From assembly GCA_021163105.1 (NCBI GenBank), contig JAGGXJ010000128.1:1-36239 (forward strand): a stretch of DNA of 36,239 nucleotides. Direction: 5' to 3'. Under the pieces are notes generated by a model. It did not search any database. It saw only the letters and a program-made list of their open reading frames with translations, and had not been told where the DNA came from. The DNA is from Syntrophobacterales bacterium (GTDB lineage: Bacteria; Desulfobacterota; Syntrophia; Syntrophales; UBA2210). Shown piece after piece: positions 1 through 8,784 of this stretch. Numbering within the stretch: position 1 is the first letter of the stretch; each line of letters opens with the position of its first letter. The position numbers and the translations under genes were made by a program.

Positions 1-129
1 GCGGTTGAAATTGAAATAAACAAGGACGCGGGGACAACTCAGCTTGCCTCCTCAGGGGGCAAGCATCTGGCCCCCCTATGGGGGGCAAAAGCAAAGCCAC
101 GTCCTTTGGGCGTGGATCTTTACTTATAA
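1..129 (+). CDS. C-terminal fragment of a probable TnpB-like (IS200/IS605 family) protein, truncated by the window edge
   Basis: Frame 1 is open from base 1 to TAA 127-129: AVEIEINKDAGTTQLASSGGKHLAPLWGAKAKPRPLGVDLYL*. The end overlaps the hairpin CCACG-TCCTTTGGG-CGTGG, which resembles IS605-type right ends. Confidence 0.4.
   Translation, partial: AVEIEINKDAGTTQLASSGGKHLAPLWGAKAKPRPLGVDLYL
77..120 (+). mobile_element. Probable right end / omegaRNA-like structured 3' end of an IS200/IS605-type element
   Basis: Two adjacent hairpins: GCCCCCC-TAT-GGGGGGC and CCACGTCCTTTGGGCGTGG. The second resembles the CCCACGTCCTTTAGGGCGTGGG type of IS605-family right ends. Confidence 0.35.
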
Positions 130-164
130 AAGGGTTCAAGGAGTCAAGGGAAAGCAAATCGTTG

Positions 165-193
165 AGTGGATTCGTTTTGCTTAATCCGCCCTA
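165..193. repeat. REP-like palindromic repeat (GTAGGGCGGATTAAGC...GAATCCAC type)
   Basis: The minus strand reads TGTAGGGCGGATTAAGCAAAACGAATCCAC, similar to the widespread intergenic GTAGGGCGGATTA...TAATCCGCC palindromes. Confidence 0.4.
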
Positions 194-408
194 CATTCTA
201 ATATTTATCAAAATAGTGGGAGGAGTGATTTCAGTCACCACCGTAGTGAAGTGAGGTAAAAGCCTCCCTTACCATACACAACATTTTCCAACAACTCTAC
301 TACACTGATAAGGGGGCAAGTTTCACTGGACATGCGGGGTGATATTCTGTTAGTACACCGACAATGTACAACCTGAACAAAGATAAAAGGGAAGAAAGGA
401 ACGGACCG

Positions 409-1368
409 ATGCCGAGCCAAATCAAGATCACAGAGGTTGACAGGGTCGAAATTCTAAGCCTCCAGGATAATTACATCGATGTCACCTCGCAGGACAACAG
501 TCATATAGTAAAGCGGGCCACACCGATGCTGGACGGCGAAATCAAGAACTCCATCCAGGCCGAGCACGGCTTCTCGGCCATTGTGAGGACCACGGCGGGG
601 AATTCAACAAGAACCATGCTCTTCGACTTTGGTTTTTCCCCAAACGGGGCGGCCTATAATGCGAGAGCCCTCGGAGTTTCCATGAAAGAAGTAGAGATCA
701 TGGTTCTTTCCCACGGTCACAGCGATCATTTCGGGGGCATTGCCGAGTTGACCCGTATGATCGGCAAGCCGGGGATTCAACTTGTCCTTCATCCCCGTGC
801 ATTTTCTTACCCCCGATATCTCAAACCCCTTCCTCGTTTCAAGATGTTTTTTCCGAGGTTGATCAGGGAGGATCTGGAAAAAGAGAGGATCAAAATAATT
901 GAAACAACTAGGCCATATTCTCTTCTTGACGGTCGTGTTCTGTTTTTGGGAGAGATAGAACGCACAACCGGCTTTGAGAAGGGCTTCCCCATTGCCTACC
1001 GCAAGCAAAACGGAAAAGAAGAATGGGATCCCATTGAGGATGATACCGCCATTGCGATGAACATAAAAGGGAAGGGACTTGTTGTCATTTCGGGATGTTC
1101 CCACTCGGGTATCATTAACACCGTAAACCATGCCAGAAAGGTGACGGGGATAGACAAGGTACACGCCGTTATGGGTGGTTTTCATCTTGCAGGACCGCTC
1201 TTTGAGCCGATCATCGAAGTGACAACGGAAGCGATGAAAAAGATTGATCCCGACTATATTATCCCCTGTCATTGTACGGGAAGAAAAGCTGTTATTCACA
1301 TGGAAAAAGAGATGCCGGACCGGTTCATCTTTAATATGAGCGGGACAAAGCTCACCTTTTCCGCCTGA
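409..1368 (+). CDS. MBL-fold metallo-hydrolase (dihydropterin / RFA-P synthase-like family)
   Basis: ORF 364..1368; ATG at 409 (MPSQIKITEVD) is a more likely start. Metallo-beta-lactamase motif LSHGHSDHFGG, later SGCSHSGIIN and GGFHL. Confidence 0.75.
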   Translation: MPSQIKITEVDRVEILSLQDNYIDVTSQDNSHIVKRATPMLDGEIKNSIQAEHGFSAIVRTTAGNSTRTMLFDFGFSPNGAAYNARALGVSMKEVEIMVLSHGHSDHFGGIAELTRMIGKPGIQLVLHPRAFSYPRYLKPLPRFKMFFPRLIREDLEKERIKIIETTRPYSLLDGRVLFLGEIERTTGFEKGFPIAYRKQNGKEEWDPIEDDTAIAMNIKGKGLVVISGCSHSGIINTVNHARKVTGIDKVHAVMGGFHLAGPLFEPIIEVTTEAMKKIDPDYIIPCHCTGRKAVIHMEKEMPDRFIFNMSGTKLTFSA

Positions 1369-1892
1369 TGCAAAGAGAGCATAGACCGGACATATTATGT
1401 ACTCCCGACAAAAATATTTCTTGACCTAATTAACGATATGAGATAGAGCCTGCGGTGAGCTTTGCAGGGGATTGTTTTTCCTGTGGCTTGCCGCAAGATT
1501 GCTGATGGTTTGTTCTAACTAATGCTTGGTTGCTTGCGGTGGAGTGGTTCATTTGGATTTGTGCTTAGGTCTCCTCAACGTAAAACGCTGCCAGATATTT
1601 TATCCAGTTCCGTTGTCAGAGCCGGCGATTTTTTTCGGTGGTGAGTGAAAGAGGACATCAAGGCCTGTATATAGTGAAGTGCGCCGGGGAGTGAAAGCTC
1701 CTTTAATATGCCGTTCTGGACGAGTATAACTTCGTGGAAGAGAATCCTGGAGCCTTGAGCGGAAAAATCAGCAGAATTGAGTGCAGGAAGAAGTTCCGGT
1801 GATGGAAGAGACCTTGTGACTCCAATTGCGCGGATACTCTGCGGTGCAAGAGATTTTTTAAGAACCAATAATTAAGAAGGAGGAAGAAAACT

Positions 1893-3035
1893 ATGGATTT
1901 TGAGTTAACTAGTGAACATCAGATGTTGCGCGACATGACGTACCGCTTTGCCAAGGACAAATTCCCCCCCCTGACGGAGGAGTGTGACCGGGAAGAGAAG
2001 TACACGCGGGATCTCGTCACGGAGGCTGCGGAAGTAGGCCTCGTCGGTGCGTGGATTCCCGAGGAGTACGGCGGAGCAGGGATGGGCAGTCTGGGAAACG
2101 CCCTCATCACCGAACAGATTTCCAGAGTGGACATGGCGATAGGCCACAATATCTGGTCTGCGAGTTTTGGCTGTGAGGACATTCTTCATTACGGTTCAGA
2201 AGAACAGAAAAAGACATATCTTCCAAAAGTATGTAAGGGCGAGTGGATATGCGCCGGGGCCTTTACGGAGCCCAACGCCGGTACGGACGTTGCCGGTTAT
2301 AAGACGAGAGCCGTCAAAGATGGGAACGATTTTGTGATCACCGGTAATAAAATATTCATCACCAACGCATCGAACAGCGACTTTATGCTGGTACAGTGCG
2401 TCACAAATCCCGATGCGAAGAGACATGACCAGTTCAGCCAGATCATTGTCCCGACTAACACGAAGGGAGTGACCACGAACCATATGACTGGGAAACTGGG
2501 ACTCCGCTCAAGTGATACGTCAGAGGTCGCCTTTGATGAAGTACGCGTTCCCCAGGCCAACCTTGTTGGAACGGAAGGAAATGGTTTCCGCCAGCTCATG
2601 AATCTCTTTGACACGACTCGCGTCTGGATTGCCGGTCAGTGTCTCGGCCTCTCTGAGGCCTGTCTTGAGGAAAGCGTCAAGTATGTCAAACAGCGAATGG
2701 CTTTTGGTAAACCGCTCGGCAGCTTCCAGATATCCCAGATGAAGCTCACGGAGATGGCGGTCAATATTGAAGCCCTCAGAGGCCTGGTTTACAAGGCTGG
2801 CTGGCTGATTGATAATGGGAGTCCTGATTTCACACTCTCGGCGATGGCGAAGTACTTCGGTGGAAAGACCGCTGTTTCCTCCGCTAACTACGCCGTGGAA
2901 CTCCACGGGAGCTATGGCTATTTCGAGGACTATCCGGTTCAGAAGTTCTACCGCGACGCCAAGATCCTCGAACTCTACGAGGGAACGAAGGAAGCGGAGA
3001 TTATGACCCTTGGGCGGCATGTCCAGAAAGATTAG
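1893..3035 (+). CDS. Acyl-CoA dehydrogenase
   Basis: 380 aa with acyl-CoA dehydrogenase signatures (GAFTEPNAGTD, ITGNKIFITNAS, C-terminal YRDAKILELYEGTKEAE). Strong RBS aaggaggaagaaaact ahead of ATG. Confidence 0.93.
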   Translation: MDFELTSEHQMLRDMTYRFAKDKFPPLTEECDREEKYTRDLVTEAAEVGLVGAWIPEEYGGAGMGSLGNALITEQISRVDMAIGHNIWSASFGCEDILHYGSEEQKKTYLPKVCKGEWICAGAFTEPNAGTDVAGYKTRAVKDGNDFVITGNKIFITNASNSDFMLVQCVTNPDAKRHDQFSQIIVPTNTKGVTTNHMTGKLGLRSSDTSEVAFDEVRVPQANLVGTEGNGFRQLMNLFDTTRVWIAGQCLGLSEACLEESVKYVKQRMAFGKPLGSFQISQMKLTEMAVNIEALRGLVYKAGWLIDNGSPDFTLSAMAKYFGGKTAVSSANYAVELHGSYGYFEDYPVQKFYRDAKILELYEGTKEAEIMTLGRHVQKD

Positions 3036-3077
3036 AATGCCATTAACATCATAGTTTTGTAATATGTGCTACGGAAT

Positions 3078-3116
3078 GGAGAAGATCCTCATATAAACCA
3101 GGTGAGGGTCCTCTCC
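3078..3116. other. 14-bp stem-loop in the ACAD/HBDH intergenic region (processing or attenuation structure?)
   Basis: ggagaagatcctca / tgagggtcctctcc, with one A-C mismatch and one G-U pair and an 11-nt loop. No strong U-tract. Confidence 0.35.
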
Positions 3117-3231
3117 AAGCATGTGATACGGAAGATGAGATAATCTGTCTGTGGATACCGCAGATTAGGTCGTTGGTTAAATTTTTTAAAGTTAACATGC
3201 TAACAATACAATTGGAAAGGAGTTCTGTATA

Positions 3232-4095
3232 ATGGAAATTAAAAAAGTTCTAATGATCGGCGCCGGTCAGATGGGGAACGGAATTACCCAGGTTATGGCC
3301 ATGTCCGGCCGCCAGGTGGCCATGTTTGATGTTAAGCAGGAGTTTGTTGACAAAGGTATCGCGACCATAGAAAAAAGCCTGAACAGAAGTGTTGAAAAGG
3401 GCAAAATGACGCAGAATGAAAAAGATGCCGTCATGGGTCGTATCACTACAGGAGTGGAATGGGGACCCGAGGACTGTGATGTGGATCTGGCCATGGAGGC
3501 AGTCGTCGAAGATATGGATCTCAAAAAATCTCTTTTCAAGAAGCTCGATGAATGGTGCCCCGAGCGAACTATCTTTGCCACCAACACATCCACGCTTCCT
3601 GTTACGGCTATGGGGAGCGTTACCAGTCGGCCTCACAAGATGATAGGCATGCATTTCTTCAGCCCTGTTCCCATCATGAAACTGATCGAAGGTGTCGTGG
3701 GACTGGCAACCGATGAGGATACCTACAAGAGCATTGAGGCTTTGGGAAACAGTCTTCCGAACAAAACGTTTATCAAGGTCGCGGATTCCCCCGGATTTGT
3801 GGGCAATCGTATTATGGTTCCCATGATGAATGAAGCCATCTATACCCTGTTTGAAGGTGTGGCCGAACCTGAGGTTATCGATAATGTAGCTCTTCTGGGA
3901 TTCAATCATCCCATCGGCCCGCTGCGTCTTTGCGATGCTATAGGTCTGGACACCATCCTGCATGTGATGGAGATTCTTTACGGAGAATACGGCGATACCA
4001 AATATCGTCCCTGTCCTCTGTTAAGAAAATATGTTGAAGCAGGCTGGCTTGGCAAAAAAGCAGGACGTGGTTTCTACAACGACTATAAAAAATAA
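3232..4095 (+). CDS. 3-hydroxyacyl-CoA (3-hydroxybutyryl-CoA) dehydrogenase
   Basis: N-terminal Rossmann motif VLMIGAGQMGNGITQV; FATNTSTLPVT; GMHFFSPVPIMKLIE; C-terminal GWLGKKAGRGFY. Confidence 0.93.
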   Translation: MEIKKVLMIGAGQMGNGITQVMAMSGRQVAMFDVKQEFVDKGIATIEKSLNRSVEKGKMTQNEKDAVMGRITTGVEWGPEDCDVDLAMEAVVEDMDLKKSLFKKLDEWCPERTIFATNTSTLPVTAMGSVTSRPHKMIGMHFFSPVPIMKLIEGVVGLATDEDTYKSIEALGNSLPNKTFIKVADSPGFVGNRIMVPMMNEAIYTLFEGVAEPEVIDNVALLGFNHPIGPLRLCDAIGLDTILHVMEILYGEYGDTKYRPCPLLRKYVEAGWLGKKAGRGFYNDYKK

Positions 4096-4115
4096 TAGAG
4101 AGAGGAGTAAATATC

Positions 4116-4898
4116 ATGGCAGAATATAAAAATTTGCTATTTGAAAATCAGGACGGTATAGGCATTTTGACCATGAACAGACCAAAGGCTCTGAATGCTC
4201 TGAACTCGGAAACCCTGAGCGAGCTTTCGTCACTGATAGATGAGATCGCTGCTGATGATGCCGTCAAGGTTGTCATTATAACCGGTGCGGAGAGATCCTT
4301 TGTAGCTGGCGCCGATATTGTTGAAATGCTGAATTTCACCGCCGCCGAAGGACGGACTTTCGGACAACTGGGACAGGCTACATTCTTCAAGATTGAGAAA
4401 ATGAACAAGCCTGTTATAGCTGCCATCAACGGGTTTGCCCTGGGGGGCGGCTGTGAGCTGTCCATGGCCTGTGACATCAGGATCGCTTCAGAAAAAGCCA
4501 AGTTTGGCCAGCCCGAGGTGGGCCTGGGGATAGTACCCGGTTTTGGCGGAACCCAGCGTCTACCGCGTCTGGTAGGCAAAGGCAAAGCCAAGGAGATTCT
4601 TTTCACAGGTGGTGTTTATGATGCTCAGGAAGCTTTAAGCGCTGGTCTGGTTCAGAAGGTTGTGGCTCCTGAGGAGCTGATGGAAGCGGCCAAGGCCATG
4701 GCTAAGAAGATAATGAAGAATGGTCCTTATGCTGTAAGGCTTTGCAAGGATGCGGTTAATATGGGTCTGGATATTGATCTGGCTTCCGGTCAGGAATATG
4801 AAGCAACACTCTTTGCCGTTACCTGTGCAACAAGTGACAAGAAAGAAGGCATGTCGGCTTTTGTGGACAAAAGGAAACCGGCCTTTTCCGGCAAGTAG
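4116..4898 (+). CDS. Enoyl-CoA hydratase / crotonase family protein
   Basis: 260 aa; motifs MNRPKALNALN, AERSFVAGADIVEM, NGFALGGGCELSMACDIRIASE, PEVGLGIVPGFGGTQRLPR. Confidence 0.93.
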   Translation: MAEYKNLLFENQDGIGILTMNRPKALNALNSETLSELSSLIDEIAADDAVKVVIITGAERSFVAGADIVEMLNFTAAEGRTFGQLGQATFFKIEKMNKPVIAAINGFALGGGCELSMACDIRIASEKAKFGQPEVGLGIVPGFGGTQRLPRLVGKGKAKEILFTGGVYDAQEALSAGLVQKVVAPEELMEAAKAMAKKIMKNGPYAVRLCKDAVNMGLDIDLASGQEYEATLFAVTCATSDKKEGMSAFVDKRKPAFSGK

Positions 4899-4930
4899 TT
4901 CATAACTAAAAAGATGTGCTAAGAGGTATA

Positions 4931-4970
4931 AAAAAGGCCCTCGATCAGATTATTGACCGGGGGCCTTTTT
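4931..4970. terminator. Bidirectional rho-independent terminator between convergent genes
   Basis: aaaaaggccctcgatca-gattat-tgaccgggggccttttt, with an A-tract on one side and a T-tract on the other, between the convergent crotonase and acyltransferase genes. Confidence 0.8.
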
Positions 4971-4991
4971 AGTGATTATCCGCTGATTTAC

Positions 4992-6005
4992 TTAGTATGG
5001 AGCCTTGATGTCCTTATTATAAAGACTTGGATCTTCCATAACCCGCAGCATGTTATCTATACCTTCCGGGTCCCTTACATTCAGGCAGAGCGTCTCGTTT
5101 TCCTTGCCCTTTGCAATACAGCATCTTTTGTTCACCTTTGTCAGAAAATTTCTCGATCCCAGTTCGATAAAGGTATTGATTCCCTGGTCCAGCATGGCGT
5201 ACATGGATGTCTCCCACCTCACCGGTTTATAAACGTGTGTCATAAGGAACAGTTTAACGCTGTCCGTTCCCGGTATAAAATAGCCTCCCGGAACATTATC
5301 AACATAGGGTATCTGTGGATCCTGTATGTCTATCTTGTCCAGTTCCACAAGGAGCTTTCTAGCCGCTGGAATGAGCAGGGAGGTGTGAAAAGGGGCGCTG
5401 ACAGGTATGAAGATAGCCTTGCCGCCCCTCTCAATCGCCAGTTTATGAGCGAGATCCATAGATGCATTATCTCCGGATATGATGCACTCGCCGGGGCAGC
5501 TGTAATTTGAGATTTGGATATGACCTGCCGGTTTACAGTCGAGGACGAGTTGGTCCACATCTTCTGCGTTTACGCCAAGCAGGGCGACCATCTTTCCGGT
5601 TCCCACGGGCACGGCAGTCTGCATAAAAAAGCCCCTGTACTTTACCACCTTTACCGACTGTTCAAATTTCAGGGCCTTGGCATAGACCAGGGCGCTGTAC
5701 TGCCCCAGGCTGTATCCTCCCGTGACTTCGGCTTTGAGACCGTATTGTTTTTCCAAGACCTGGAGAATAGCCAGACTGGTGGTATGGATAGATGGCTGAG
5801 CAAACTCCGTTAGTACCAGCTCTTCTTCAGGGCCTTCAAAGCACAGCTTGGAGATAGGAGCACCGGTGAGATCGTTGGCATATTCAAAGAACTCCATGGC
5901 TTCTTTGTGCGCATGGGCAATTTTCTTTCCCATGCCCGGGTAGTGGGTTGCCTGGCCGGGAAAAACAAAAGCGATCCTCTTCTTTGTAGATTTATCCATA
6001 AACAC
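4992..6005 (-). CDS. ACP S-malonyltransferase (FabD)-like acyltransferase
   Basis: IAFVFPGQATHYPGMG start, GYSLGQYSALV nucleophile elbow, YRGFFMQ, PVSAPFHTSLL. Confidence 0.85.
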   Translation of the reverse strand: MFMDKSTKKRIAFVFPGQATHYPGMGKKIAHAHKEAMEFFEYANDLTGAPISKLCFEGPEEELVLTEFAQPSIHTTSLAILQVLEKQYGLKAEVTGGYSLGQYSALVYAKALKFEQSVKVVKYRGFFMQTAVPVGTGKMVALLGVNAEDVDQLVLDCKPAGHIQISNYSCPGECIISGDNASMDLAHKLAIERGGKAIFIPVSAPFHTSLLIPAARKLLVELDKIDIQDPQIPYVDNVPGGYFIPGTDSVKLFLMTHVYKPVRWETSMYAMLDQGINTFIELGSRNFLTKVNKRCCIAKGKENETLCLNVRDPEGIDNMLRVMEDPSLYNKDIKAPY

Positions 6006-6087
6006 TCTCCTTGTTTTTAGTTTTTATAATTATGAGACAGATTATAACTACTCCTCTATTGACAAAGGCTTTTCACAAATTCCAAAC

Positions 6088-6116
6088 ATTGTAAGACAAA
6101 CAAAAATTATTGTCAA
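6088..6116 (-). promoter_or_regulatory. Sigma70-type promoter for the FabD-like gene
   Basis: Minus strand TTGACA-N17-TACAAT (TTGACA ataatttttgtttgtct TACAAT), about 80 bp upstream of the ATG at 6005. Confidence 0.65.
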
Positions 6117-6310
6117 GCCCAGTCTTCAGGAAAAATTACCTGTGTGACATCTTTGTCGGGTTCGCTTGAAAATATGGATTTAATCCGGTTGCCGGGGGGA
6201 GTCCATCACGCAGGCTGAGCACATTCATATCATTGAGAGGTTGTTGAGTCTCCCCTTGAACGGGAATTTTTCAATACTGTGTGTGAAAAAGATTGTAGGA
6301 GAAATAAAAT

Positions 6311-6345
6311 AAAAACTGGGCGAGGTTGCCCTCGCCCAGTTGCTG
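6311..6345 (-). terminator. Rho-independent terminator of the CoA-transferase operon
   Basis: Stem aactgggcgag / ctcgcccagtt; on the minus strand it is followed by TTTTATTTTATTTC. Confidence 0.8.
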
Positions 6346-6367
6346 TTGATATCAAGCAACAGCCGAT

Positions 6368-7438
6368 TTACTTGGCTTCGCTTTCTGTCTCGGCTTTAGC
6401 CCTGTTGGCTTCAGCCTCCTTCATCAGTTTCTCCACCTCAGAGTCACTCATGAACCACTCGCGGAAGGGATCCATAAGATATTTAGTGGAAGTGTCTTCC
6501 AGGTTCTCCATGTTGTCTTTGCCTATCATTTCCATGTATTCGTCATGGTCTTTGTAAGAGAAGCAGTAATCCTGGATGCACTCCTCAGCACCTTCCCTAG
6601 TTTTGCTTCGCTTCAGAGTTTCTCTCATGTGATCGAGATCCTCGTCATAGTGTCCGACTGAATTACAGGGCCAGGAGCCGCCGTACCATGGAATTACGGC
6701 ATCAACCGCAAACCCTGGTATCAGCGTAAGATTGGGGAAGCGCTTGCAGGCGGCGGTATCCACTATGCGATCAGCCACGACGATGATATGTTTCCTTGCC
6801 GCGAATGGTGTCCACTGGTCATAAGCCATCTGACCGACTACGATAGTGTTGCCATAGGGATCGGCGGCCTGGGCCATGATGACGGAAACATCGGGGTAGA
6901 GTCCCTGGATCAGGGCTGTGTCAACTTCTGAACCAAAAGGATCCTTCATTATAACGTCCTTGGGATAGTGGTGAACAGGAATGGTGCCATCTTCATTGTA
7001 CCTTCTACCGAAGCCAGGCTTCCTGAAATCTCCCCACCGGCCTGAGAGACAGGGCATAAAAGGCACATTTAAAGCGGAAGCTGCCAGCCCCAGATTCATG
7101 CTCAGATTACTGTAATCCTCTATCCTGATTCTGCGCGGGACACCTGTCTCAATGCTCCGGCGCAGACTGGGATTTGTCCCCGGCCTTTCCTGAGAGATGA
7201 ACACGGTGACGCAACTCTCAACCAGCCCGGCAGCTACCATATAGCCATTGGTTTCATCTCCCATTCCCGGGCTGATGATTTGAAGGTCCATCTTGTCATT
7301 AATATGCTGCCTTATGATTTCTCTCCAGAAGATCTGGGGTTTTCGCATCAACGGAAAACCAGAAGAGGCAATACTCGTTCTGGTGTGGATAAAGCGCTTC
7401 ACCGCATCTTCCACCCGCATTAATTTCAACTGTGCCAT
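6368..7438 (-). CDS. gctA: CoA-transferase subunit A (glutaconate CoA-transferase-like)
   Basis: 356 aa CoA-transferase family I alpha-like protein (MDLQIISPGMGDETNGYMVAAGLVE..., VIMAQAADPYGNTIVVG), directly paired with a B subunit. Confidence 0.7.
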   Translation of the reverse strand: MAQLKLMRVEDAVKRFIHTRTSIASSGFPLMRKPQIFWREIIRQHINDKMDLQIISPGMGDETNGYMVAAGLVESCVTVFISQERPGTNPSLRRSIETGVPRRIRIEDYSNLSMNLGLAASALNVPFMPCLSGRWGDFRKPGFGRRYNEDGTIPVHHYPKDVIMKDPFGSEVDTALIQGLYPDVSVIMAQAADPYGNTIVVGQMAYDQWTPFAARKHIIVVADRIVDTAACKRFPNLTLIPGFAVDAVIPWYGGSWPCNSVGHYDEDLDHMRETLKRSKTREGAEECIQDYCFSYKDHDEYMEMIGKDNMENLEDTSTKYLMDPFREWFMSDSEVEKLMKEAEANRAKAETESEAK

Positions 7439-7470
7439 TATCTACCTCCTAACTTATATAGTTGTCTGGT

Positions 7471-8331
7471 TTATTTATTTACCAGCTTGGTCCAGCCGGT
7501 ATTCAGGCCCTCTTTGTCAAGAACCTCCCTGAGCATCTTGGTCTCTTCTGCTGTTGGAGGCTCCACCTCTTTTACGTCGGGCGAAACCTTAAGATCCCAG
7601 GCGCAGTTCTCTACACACTCCTCTATAGTACTGTACGGCATCACGCCGGTGAGGATAAACTCATGTGTATCCGGGTCAGGGTAATATTCTCCCAGGTTTG
7701 TAACTATTACCATGGGGCCTTTCCCGGGATACCACATCCTCTCACGGAAATGGCCATCTTCCCCATAACCCAGCGTGGTTTTGTAGTCCAGCTTGTCCAC
7801 GAGGGATCTTCTGGTTTGCGGGCCCAGCAGGATGGGGTGAACAGCACCGGTACCCAGGTCATGAGCGCCCCCACTGCCGGGGAATCTGACATCAGGGTCA
7901 TAGTAATTGCCCATGCAGGTCGTATTAAGATTACCGAATTTGTCTACCTGGGCGAATCCCAGCAAGGTATGGGTACTCCTGCCGCTCATGGTGGCCCAGC
8001 CCAACACGTGAAGCACGTCGGTGATACAGGGCGTGTCTGCCTGAATGCAGGAGTCATCGATGCCCTCGGGCAACCTGTCCCCCACAACGGTGGCATCTAC
8101 AGAGCCACTCTCATACATGAAGACAGCGTCAGGCGAATAAACTCCCTTGGCCAGATTTGATGCAACCAGGCCTAATCCCACACCAATGTCCATGATGGCG
8201 TCATTGGGGATGTGCCTTGCGCTAGCGCAACACATCATTTCCGGTTGCGTAAACTTCTCTAACAGTTCCTTTTTGCCTCCTATCTTTGCCATGATTCCTC
8301 CTTTTTTGATAAGAATTTTCTTGTTCAACAA
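7471..8331 (-). CDS. gctB: CoA-transferase subunit B (glutaconate CoA-transferase-like)
   Basis: Contains the catalytic-type motif FMYESGSVD and GFAQVDKFGNLNTT / GSGGAHDLGTGA. Located immediately upstream of subunit A on the minus strand. The first ATG-like start in the ORF may be too long; an internal start at MAKIGGKKELL is possible. Confidence 0.72.
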   Translation of the reverse strand: MLNKKILIKKGGIMAKIGGKKELLEKFTQPEMMCCASARHIPNDAIMDIGVGLGLVASNLAKGVYSPDAVFMYESGSVDATVVGDRLPEGIDDSCIQADTPCITDVLHVLGWATMSGRSTHTLLGFAQVDKFGNLNTTCMGNYYDPDVRFPGSGGAHDLGTGAVHPILLGPQTRRSLVDKLDYKTTLGYGEDGHFRERMWYPGKGPMVIVTNLGEYYPDPDTHEFILTGVMPYSTIEECVENCAWDLKVSPDVKEVEPPTAEETKMLREVLDKEGLNTGWTKLVNK

Positions 8332-8337
8332 CTATGA

Positions 8338-8468
8338 ATTCGCAAAAAGTCAAAATCAGCGAATCCGTCATTTTAATCACAGAGAGAAATCTTGCATTTA
8401 CAACACATTATACGCACCAGATTTCTCGTTTCAATTGCAATGACATTTTGAGAAAACTTTTTACGAAC
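8338..8468. repeat. MITE-like element, copy C (degenerate)
   Basis: Outer inverted repeat ATTCGCAAAAAGT...ACTTTTTACGAAC; inner arms GTCATTTtaatcacaGAGAAATCTtg...cAGATTTCTCGTTTCaattgcAATGAC (8367..8444). Confidence 0.6.
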
Positions 8469-8489
8469 ACATCAATAATAAAAATCAGC

Positions 8490-8506
8490 AATTTCCGGTC
8501 AGGTTT
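8490..8506 (+). repeat. Left arm of a perfect 17-bp inverted repeat
   Basis: AATTTCCGGTCAGGTTT; its exact reverse complement lies at 8670..8686. Confidence 0.8.
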
Positions 8507-8669
8507 TCACACGTAAATAAATTATAGAATAAGTGCATTAAATTACTTCTCTACACAACACCTCGCTTACAGCGCAGGTGCAGCAACTGCTCATTCAGTT
8601 TCATAATAGATTTCAATGCGGAGATCCTGCAAAATTCCAAAAAACAGAATGCCTGATACTCTCATGTAG

Positions 8670-8686
8670 AAACCTGACCGGAAATT
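8670..8686 (-). repeat. Right arm of a perfect 17-bp inverted repeat
   Basis: AAACCTGACCGGAAATT = reverse complement of 8490..8506. Confidence 0.8.
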
Positions 8687-8784
8687 ACCTATAAAATGGA
8701 AATATAATATGAACAATCTTGTGTGTCAATAAAATAATGACCAAAACTCACCACCTGATCGTGCATGGCCTGGGTCCCCATATT

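Noticed and set aside
604-1299. 231-aa minus-strand ORF
   Set aside because: Antisense to the MBL-fold hydrolase, which has clear motifs; no domain signal in the antisense product.
3250-3963. 237-aa minus-strand ORF
   Set aside because: Shadow of 3-hydroxyacyl-CoA dehydrogenase.
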